Source: Lepisosteus oculatus (taxonomy: Eukaryota; Chordata; Actinopteri; Semionotiformes; Lepisosteidae). From it: DNA of 64,000 bases. The notes beneath the pieces were generated by a model that was not told the DNA's origin, ran no database searches, and saw nothing but the letters and a program-made list of their open reading frames with translations. The stretch spans positions 46,322,490-46,386,489 of the forward strand of contig NC_090709.1 in NCBI RefSeq assembly GCF_040954835.1, written 5' to 3'. How positions within the stretch are numbered: position 1 is the stretch's first letter; every line of letters starts with the position of its first letter. Made by a program: the position numbers and the translations under genes. Below, piece by piece: positions 56,398-64,000 of the stretch.

Positions 56398-56432
56398 ATG
56401 GCTTCTATTGGAAAGTCTGTGACTGAGACCAA
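56398..56432 (+). CDS. Gene Z exon 1, right arm
   Basis: Identical to the left-arm exon: MASIGKSVTET plus two bases, GTAAGT donor. Confidence 0.5.
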
Positions 56433-56603
56433 GTAAGTGTTCACTTTTTTATAAAACCATTATTTATTTTGGAGCAATGAGCAATTCTTATATAAATACA
56501 ATAAAATCATTATGCTCAAACTATGAGAGAGAAAATTAAGGATAATTTAAGAAATCAGTCTTAGCTTGTTTCTATACACAGATGGTATAATTTATTTTCA
56601 AAG

Positions 56604-56901
56604 GAAACCCACGAGGATTCCCCTGGTGTGCAAGATGTGCCTGAATACTTTTGATCAGCTTCCTGCTCACTTGAAGAGGGCGTGTATGAAGCACGCCACG
56701 GCAGAAGAGATCAGGATGGCCTCTCAACAGGCGAGGAAGGACATGATAAATCACCTGAAGAACATCGTGGATTACAACAGAATAGAGATCGTGTCTGGCG
56801 AGGCAAAAAGGGCAGTGGTTGTAAGACTGCTGGAGTCCTTGGCATTAGGGACTAAATATACTAAACGTATGATGCTAAAATGTTATTTTCACATATACTA
56901 A
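56604..56901 (+). CDS. Gene Z exon 2, right arm
   Basis: Same frame as the left copy with VCKMCLNTFDQLPAHLKRAC, one visible change EANRAV to EAKRAV in the mature part, ending LKCYFHIY stop. Downstream sequence is rearranged relative to the left arm (about 57,020-57,180 is unique), so a true last exon may lie elsewhere. Confidence 0.5.
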
Positions 56902-58110
56902 TGTAATAAATGATTGCTTATGCTTTATAAACAAATCTAATTAAAATAAAAGCTTAAGTTTTGCATTTATCTTGTACCATAGAACATGATTTTCTTTGTA
57001 TTTCAAGCTCACAAAGTGTCCAAATGACGCACTACATGATATAAGGAAGATTATCACATGCATATCGGTATTATCTTTCTTATGAAAATGCATTCCTTTC
57101 ATTACCTTTTACTTTTTAAAATGAACTCAAATTGTGTATAATGTAATAATTTAAGTAGAATAGATTCTAATAATATAATGATCCAGTGTGTTGCACTACT
57201 TCACTGCTTCACTGCTCTATGCCGCCTGGAAATAAATCCTCAGACAGCTTACTGCCCTGGGCATGTACCAATAAATTACAGGAGCACATCTATATATCAC
57301 TGCGTTGAAGCAGGAGACACACAGTCACTACAAACACATCCTAAATACAGTGTTCCAGCACCTTTGACCTCATCCAGAACGTATCATTCCTTGAAAGGGA
57401 TTGCTGTCCGAATGCACATCTGAATCCCAAACAGAATCTTTAGTAAAATACGATCATTTGTGAAACAGGCAAATGACTGTCTCGGGGGCCCATTCCTCAT
57501 TCTCAAGACACATGTATGCAGTACGTACACCATGCATTGAGCAATAGGGACTGAAGACACCACAGGTAAGGTTAGAAGTCATTCTGAGGGATACAGCTAG
57601 GCATCTGAAATGCAGGGCTTGAGAGCCCTTTCAGGAGCACTGCATCCTTTGAGACAGACCCGTGCGTGTTAAACAAATGATCATTTCTTTCATCATTAGG
57701 GACTAAATATACTAAACGTATGATGCTAAAATCCTGAAAAAAGGATGTGCTCCATCTCGTCAGTAGATTGGATTCCAAAACTGATTTGGGTCAATATACA
57801 TTACCTTTGAAGTTAAGGTACAGTCTACTGTAGGGAACCATCAACGTAGAAAGCATTGGCCTTCCCTGGGGGGCAGGTAGGTGCAAAAGATAAACCTTTA
57901 TCCTATCTTTATCCTAAGATAAGTGGCCAAGCTCATCATGTTGCCATAGTAGACAAAGTTCTATAAAATGTTAAATAACTTTAAAAAAAAGCATCTTGGT
58001 CTTTCAGTACTGTACAAGGTGAGTTAAACTGTCCCTGGTAATGCAAAGTAATCAGAAGCATCCCAGAAACTTTATCTCTAGAAACATTAGCTGTTTTATA
58101 TCATTTAATT
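56902..58110. other. AT-rich stretch after gene Z, right arm
   Basis: Matches 10,600-11,560 in reverse with one repeat unit fewer and about 160 bp of unique sequence. No gene. Confidence 0.4.
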
Positions 58111-58118
58111 TAGTGTGA

Positions 58119-58850
58119 TGTTGTCAGAATTCAAGGACATTATCACACACAGAAATTGGTTCAGTTAAATCTAAAAAACACAGCTAAACATGGGTTTAAA
58201 TGTAAAATAGAAGTCTTACCTCTTGTCAAAAGATTTCATTCAAGAAGTGAATGATTGTTAAAAACTGGGCTTTCAATAAATGACAAATTTAATCTAATAC
58301 TGCTCTGATCATGGTAGCAGGAAGGTGTGTAAATTACTCTGTACCTAGGAGTATTTTGATCCCGAGTTCTGAATCCCAAACAGAATCTCTAGTAAAATAG
58401 GAGGCACTGGACTATAAATACCCATCCATGTTATAACACACTCACCAAGGGTTTTTTAGTTTAACTCTGAGCTTTGAGAGATTTAATACCCATGGTACCC
58501 ATATTCATCCTTTATTTAAGGGAAGTACACATCCTAGACACACAGGAAACCCTCTTGCCCCAAGGGAAGACCGATACTTTGGATGGTAATGATTGAACCT
58601 GGCTTACAACAGACATCTTTTGAAATGGTAATTCTTTCAGGTGGCTTGGCAAACTTCCTGCCCCAGCTAAGACAGGTACTTTGGATGTTAATGCTTGAGA
58701 CTAGACATCTTTGGAAATGGTAATTCTTTCCGAGGGCTTGGGAAACTCTATTTCTTTGAATGCACCTGCACTGTTGAATATACTTTAAACCCATGCTTAG
58801 CCATGTTTTTAAAATTCAATTATAACGATTTCTGTGTTTGATAATGGTAG
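58119..58850. mobile_element. Element with terminal inverted repeats, right-arm copy
   Basis: Reverse counterpart of 9764-10,510. Ends still match each other imperfectly. Confidence 0.5.
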
Positions 58851-59052
58851 CAAAGGCTTACTGGATACGAGTGTCAAGTGTCGACACGAGTGTGAGCAGC
58901 GTCGATTCGAGTGTGAACGGTGTCAACACGAGTCCTGTTGCTCAGTACAGTGTCAATACGAGTGTGAACAGTGAGTCCTGTTGGTCAGTACAGTGTCAAT
59001 ACGAGTGTGAACAGTGAGTCCCGCTGATCAAAAAAAGTATCAATATAAGTGT

Positions 59053-59175
59053 GCAAAGGAACAAGTTATAGGTTTATTCCATGCTGAAAAAAAAGAAGAA
59101 AGAGAACACAACGTTTCGGCCGTGGAGCCTTCTTCAGGTGTCAGCATGGAATAAACCTATTACTTGTTCCTTTGC
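59053..59175. mobile_element. Foldback insertion with 35-bp arms
   Basis: Arms 59,053-59,087 and 59,141-59,175 are reverse complements with one mismatch (GCAAAGGAACAAGT start). They enclose an A-rich part and CGTTTCGGCCGTGGAGCC. A further 36 bp follow before the array resumes with TCAATATAAGTGTG, which also precedes the insertion (possible 14-bp duplication, or just an array unit). Absent from both left copies. Confidence 0.7.
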
Positions 59176-59600
59176 AGCCTACGCATGCTGACGCAGATAC
59201 CCACCTGAACCTCAATATAAGTGTGAACGGTGAGTCCTGTTGTTCAGTACAGTGTCAATACGAGTGTGATAAGTGTCGACATGAGTGTGAACACTGAGTC
59301 CTGTTGATCAAAAAAGTATTAATAGAAGTGAGAACGGTGAGTCCTGTTGTTCAGTATAGTGTCAATACGAGTGTGAACAGCGAGTCCTGTTGTTCAGTAC
59401 AGTGTCAATATGAGTGTGAACAGGGAGTCCTGTTGTTCAGTACAGTGTCAATATGAGTGTGAACAGTGAGTCCTGTTGTTCAGTAGAGTGTAAATACGAG
59501 TGTGAACAGTGAGTCCGGTTCTGTACAGTGTTAACTCATTGAATTCCCTCTTGCTCTGCACAGTGTTAACGGGTGAGAACACGTGTTTTATTCTTTGCAG

Positions 59601-59663
59601 AATTAACACAGACAGATACTGCTGTTGAATACTCCACAGTCAGCAAACCCCGAGCCGCACAAA
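59601..59663 (+). CDS. ITIM receptor tail, penultimate exon, right arm
   Basis: 63-bp phase 1-1 exon TDTAVEYSTVSKPRAAQ between TTCTTTGCAG and GTGAGG, in frame with the last exon 285 bp further on. ITIM VEYSTV. Confidence 0.6.
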
Positions 59664-59948
59664 GTGAGGATCTTTTACTTCTATCTATTAAACTAGCAGA
59701 AATAAAACATCATGATAACTTCTTGCTGCTCTGTCCAGTTTTAACACAAGTGTGAACATTTGTAATAATAGTGAGTCCTGCTGTTGTGTACAGCGTGAAT
59801 ACAAGCGTGAACAGTGAATCATGTCATCTGAACAGTGTCAATACGCGTGTGAACAGTGAGCCCTGTTGTTCAGTATGGTGTTAATGTAAGTCTTATCCTG
59901 TATAGTATAAGTTAACATAAGTATTGACCCGTATCCTGTTCTCTACAG

Positions 59949-60136
59949 ACATCACACTACCAAACAGTGATGTGGAGTACGCCACCGTCAACAAACCGAG
60001 AGCAGCACAAAGTGAGGACTTTTTTAACTCTCTACCACAGTATAAAACCCACAGGAGTAATGAGAATGACACTAAAAACAACAACACTGATAGTGAACAA
60101 GAGATTTTGAACAATACACATTCTAGTCAGATTTAA
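59949..60136 (+). CDS. ITIM receptor tail, last coding exon, right arm
   Basis: Acceptor GTTCTCTACAG, then NITLPNSDVEYATVNKPRAA when joined to the previous exon, ending in TAA at 60,134-60,136. The intact pair here gives the best view of the tail: two ITIMs about 25 residues apart. Confidence 0.6.
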
Positions 60137-60560
60137 ATACCCACAGACCTGACCGTTGGAAGTAGTAAAAAAATGCAAATTATTTTTTTTCTGCGTGCAG
60201 GTTTTCTAAGAATTGAAGAAAGGTTAAAAACGAGAGAACGCCATTCGGTTTTTCAAGCCTGTCTGGTAGTTAGTGATTAATTGGACCCATGATTTAATCC
60301 ACCTGTATCTGGAGAGAAGCCAGGGTATCGGCATCAACAACAAGGCTGGGCAGCTTGTTCCCCATCCGCCTCTGTGTAAAGACGCGTCACCCATTCTTGG
60401 TTTTATTTTCACCTTTCACTATACGTGAAGAATTCCAAAAGGTGCACAAATGCTCAGGAGCTATTCTGTGGTTCAGCGATGTCTCTGGAGCCTTTTTTCA
60501 CAGTGTGCGACTTCCCTGTGTGTCTCCCCGAATACAGGGTCTGACTGAAGGGGCACTGAC

Positions 60561-60631
60561 CTGCAGGAATGGGAGGAGACCGAGCTGAGACGGTTCTGCC
60601 ACGTCAGCGAAACTCTGGACCCCGACTTCAT
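60561..60631 (-). CDS. Gene Q candidate exon 3, copy A'
   Basis: 71 bp, same borders as 8245-8315, frame open. Confidence 0.35.
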
Positions 60632-60678
60632 CTGCCAAAGAAACAGCAGCGTCAATTAACTCAGCCAGTGAGTTCAGC

Positions 60679-60720
60679 GAGATGGGACACATCTCTTTAT
60701 GAAGAGATGTGTCCCATCTC
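60679..60720. repeat. Perfect 19-bp hairpin, right arm
   Basis: Same arms as 8156-8197, with loop TATG, the reverse complement of the left loop. Confidence 0.95.
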
Positions 60721-60789
60721 TTCATAACCCGTCTCCTATCAATCCTACTGTGTTTCATTTACTCTTCCTCACTCTGTCTCCTGTCCGGT

Positions 60790-61040
60790 TGTCTGCACTT
60801 AAAACTGAGGTATTTCCTGCGATCTCCTCTCTCTCGCTGTGTCTCCTGTCCTGTGGGTTTGTTACTGAGGGATTCTCTGTGATCTCCTCTCTCTCGCTGT
60901 GTCTCCTGTCCTGTGTGTTTGTTACTGAGGGATTCTCTGTGATCTCCTCTCTCTCTCACTGTGTCTCCTGTCCTGTGTGTTAGTTTGTTTGTTACTGAGG
61001 TATTTCCTGTGATCTCCTCTCTCTCACTGTGTCTCCTGTT
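60790..61040. repeat. 60-bp minisatellite, about 4 units, copy A'
   Basis: Reverse counterpart of 7901-8110. Confidence 0.85.
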
Positions 61041-61509
61041 CTTCAGTGTTTTAATCCTCTTAAATAATTTAGCTCATTCCTCTCTCACTCACTGCGACTC
61101 CTATCCATTCTGTGTTACGTTCCTCTGACTTGCCTCTTGCATCAGCGCTAGCAATATCATGCATCTATTTAATTTAAAATTATTGATCTGTCACCTTGAT
61201 AGTTCGATCTCGGCTACAGTTAGCATAGATGGCACAATTAAATGGACGATGAGCTCAACATCTGTGCATGTCTAATTAACTGAACCGTACAGAACATCCT
61301 GCCTCAGCTAGTCTCTCGCTGGCGGGGTCGCCCATCAACGAGACCACGTCTCCAGGAAATTCTGCGGACTGGACACTGCGGGAGGGTGGGGCTGTGTTTC
61401 CACACGAACGCCGGAAACCACTCAGGATCTCCAGGATCTCAGCATTGCAACTGTATAATATCAAACGCCCAGACACCCTGAGGTGAGGCCGACCAGTCTG
61501 AAGTATTAC

Positions 61510-61583
61510 CTGTAAACACCAGGCACACTTGAACCTGACTTCATCGTCCACTTAGCGCAGAGGTGGGGTGAACAGTCAGTTTT
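61510..61583 (-). CDS. Gene Q candidate exon 2, copy A'
   Basis: 74 bp, same splice borders as 7328-7401. In one frame DDEVRFKCAWCLQ, with two cysteines not both present in copy A. Confidence 0.35.
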
Positions 61584-61956
61584 CTGGGGAGAAAAAAAAC
61601 AACACCAGGAATTTAGCATACTGAAAGGATCATGGAGTGATGATCTGGCTGAACCCGCTTGGCTGAGGGCTCCTGGCCAGAGGACGAGGAGGCTGGGACC
61701 TCCCCTGCGCAGCGAGGAGGAGTGACCAGGGGGGGCAGCTACACAGGTGGAGACGGGGTGAGAGAGGGACGCGAGGGTGAGAGGGGGATCACGTGCAGTA
61801 TTGACAGTGTTTCAGGAGAGGAGTCAGGAGTGATTGCTAAAATATCGACAGCCGAGTCTGACCGAACTAGGGTGTGGCCATCCCTCTCGAACTTTCATCA
61901 CAAACTCCTGTCTTCCTGCGGTGTCTCTGAGGAAGCTACCATTTTTCATTGGCTAA

Positions 61957-62411
61957 TAAGAGGTGGAAGAGGTGTTAGTGGGACAGCAGGGGGGCGCTCA
62001 CCCTGCGGTCTGATACCCCAGTATAGTGACGGGGGACACTATACTGTAAACAGGCGCCGTCCTTCGGATGAGACGTAAAACCGAGGTCCTGACTCTCTGT
62101 GGTCATTAAAAATCCCAGGGCGTCTCTCGAAAAGAGTAGGGGTGTAACCCAGGCGTCCTGGCCAAATTTCCCATTGGCCCTTACCAATCACGGCCTCCTA
62201 ATAACCCCCCTCTCTGAACTGGCTTCATCCCTCTGCTCTCCTCCCCACTGAGAGCTGCTGTGTGGGGAGCGTTCTGGCGCACTATGGCTGCCGTCACATC
62301 ATCCAGGTGGGGGCTGTACAATGGTGGTGATAGTGGGATTCCCCATTCCCTGTGCAGCGCTTTGAGTGGAGTGTCCAGAAAAGCGCTATATAAGTGTAAG
62401 CAATTATTAAT
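61957..62411 (+). mobile_element. SINE, second subfamily, copy A'
   Basis: Forward copy of the insertion at 6510-6960, with the L2-like tail AAAGCGCTATATAAGTGTAA. Confidence 0.8.
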
Positions 62412-63833
62412 AAGGCCCCTCAGTAGTTGAGATCTCTGTTATACCCATCTCGAAACATGCAATCAGCATGTTATTGATGAAGCAATAGTCACAACATTAT
62501 TCCACACCTCTAACCCTGCACTAAGGGGCGTGCTTCAGGCTCGGGCCAGGGTGACAGGCGGGTTATGATGACAGTCATGCTTTCTACACCTTATACTGAG
62601 CTCAGAAATGGACCGAGCGGACATCTCACGAGCAGATCCCTCCACGTATAAGAAAGGCAACTTGTCTCGGCAAAAATACCACGGATTCACATCCGAAATA
62701 TGACATAAAGACAAAATCCCCACACTTGGAATGCAAACGTACCCTAAAAAGGAAACACGGTTTTAAAACCAACTTGATTTTCCCCCGGAGAAACCTTTTT
62801 ATGGACACATATCGCATCTATTACACATGTATAACTAAATATAAAGATAAAACTTAATATAAGAAGTCATGACATATCACACATGACAAAGTCTGGTCCA
62901 GAATAAACAGTTTACACTGACCCACCTTTATTTACCCTGGTCACTCACTTCTATTAACTGTTTTAATAAGGGTAACAAATGAATATTTGTTTTAATTTGG
63001 GATCTACACCTGGGAGCCCTGAAATGTTGGTCAGAGGGTAGAAGCTGATATTCAGACGTGAGAATATATTATAATGTTGTTTTTCACCTGTCTAATCAAA
63101 GCTTGTTCAAAAATTATCTGATCATAGGACACACGAGTTTATAATCATACTCATTCCACTTTTTAACCCCGTATATATGCACAATATGAAACGTATATAC
63201 ACTAAATCTCACGTGTGACTCCCATAATATACATTTCTTTACGAAAATTAGGAACACTTATTACAATTATCAACCCCCCATGACGAGGCAATATTTCATA
63301 CCTTTGTTTCTTTGTGGGTTCAAAGTTCTGTCCTGTCGTTTCACACGTAATGTTTTGGTAGTTATCTCAATTTTCCTTTGCAATTATCTCCAGGATCATC
63401 ATCAACTTTTTGTAAAACGCTATGCACAACTGATATTTAAAGAAAGTCCTGTACCAAAAGGTCTTCGTAGGGAAAGACAACTTTTTTTTTCCTTACGTCA
63501 GTCGCTACACGGTTACTCTTAAAATCCATTCATCGCCTTTAAAAAAAAGTTTCGTTTTTTATTGTGTTTCACTGACATTTCTGTCACAATTCTGAGGGAC
63601 CCCAAATAAAATTCACTTGCCGGTATAAAGACGCCGGCGAGGTTAAGACAGGTATCGAGCCACCTGCGTATCTAACGGACGTTTAAAATAAAATGGCGTG
63701 TAATGTTGCGAAGGGCTACTGTTTTTTATAGTTTGTCAATTGTAAGGGACGTGGGCCGCGACAGAAATACTGGTCGGGGTGGGAAAAGGTTTATTGATGG
63801 TTTATTGTACCGCAACGGTCACAATTGACTCAC
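62412..63833. other. Gene Q first intron, copy A'
   Basis: Reverse counterpart of 5120-6509. No exon seen. Confidence 0.4.
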
Positions 63834-64000
63834 CAGCAAAGATGGCGCCGAGGCCACATCGACTCCCTCCCGCCCTGCCTCGCACCGAAGCTCGAGCTGC
63901 GGAGCGCGACGCCGAACCGCCAGTCCGCGGGCGCGGGCGCCGGACATAGACGTCATAACCCCTTCCGAGGCGCAGGAATTATAGATCACTGTAGTTTCTT
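63834..64000 (-). promoter_or_regulatory. Gene Q CpG-rich promoter and first exon, copy A' (cut by window edge)
   Basis: AAAGATGGCGCCGAGG on the plus strand is the YY1-type motif, with the donor complement GACTCAC at 63,827-63,833. Confidence 0.55.

Larger units (their letters stand above)
58870..59880. repeat. ~45-bp minisatellite around the ITIM exons, right arm
   Basis: Reverse of 9000-9762, interrupted by the foldback insertion at 59,053-59,211 and by the penultimate ITIM exon. Confidence 0.85.
53546..64000 (-). repeat. Outer inverted repeat, right arm
   Basis: Reverse partner of 4950-15,130. It continues past the window edge. Confidence 0.9.

Overview
The window looks like a vertebrate nuclear region, most plausibly from a ray-finned fish. 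The evidence is spliced genes with GT-AG introns, several copies of a 5S-rRNA-headed SINE with an L2-type 3' end, L2-type LINE remnants, and large GC-rich minisatellites. A non-teleost fish such as a gar-like holostean is my guess only. There are no bacterial genes, CRISPR arrays or phage features, and most long open frames lie in tandem repeats and are not genes.

The region is built from a few blocks reused in both orientations. Outer inverted arms pair about 4,950-15,130 with 53,546-64,000 (and run on past the right edge). Inner arms pair about 14,760-23,673 with 42,974-50,560. Inside the left half, the block at about 1-9,770 returns in direct orientation at about 23,200-32,260. A central, less repetitive part (32,260-42,970) holds an older, degraded inverted repeat and two oppositely oriented minisatellite arrays.

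Five kinds of gene material recur. (1) 'Gene P', which I do not recognise, has a non-coding first exon (E0), eight coding exons (E1-E8) and a minisatellite-filled 3' UTR. Six copies or parts are visible: 1 (3' UTR only), 2 (E5,E7,E8) and 3 (E0-E8) on +, and 4 (E0,E1,E3-E8), 5 (E2-E5,E7,E8) and 6 (E5-E8) on -. Its predicted product is short, proline-rich in the middle and Lys/Arg-rich at the end, so probably nuclear. No copy here is intact. (2) 'Gene Q' has a CpG-rich first exon with a YY1-type motif and two small downstream exons, present three times. (3) Two tandem ITIM exons form an inhibitory-receptor cytoplasmic tail, also three times, on the opposite strand to gene Q. (4) A pair of immunoglobulin V-like exons occurs once per outer arm and carries a shared stop. 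(5) 'Gene Z' is a two-exon Cys/His protein facing away from the Ig exons, once per outer arm.

The repeated order is: gene P 3' end, 5S-SINE, 50-bp minisatellite, gene Q promoter and exons, antisense ITIM tail. In the outer arms this continues into gene Z, the Ig exons and a truncated gene P. The window therefore looks like an immune-receptor-associated cluster expanded and scrambled by segmental duplication, inversion and conversion. Exon states identify chimeric copies: gene P copy 2 has the Ig boundary of copy 6 but the exon 7 sequence and exon 6 loss of copy 5.
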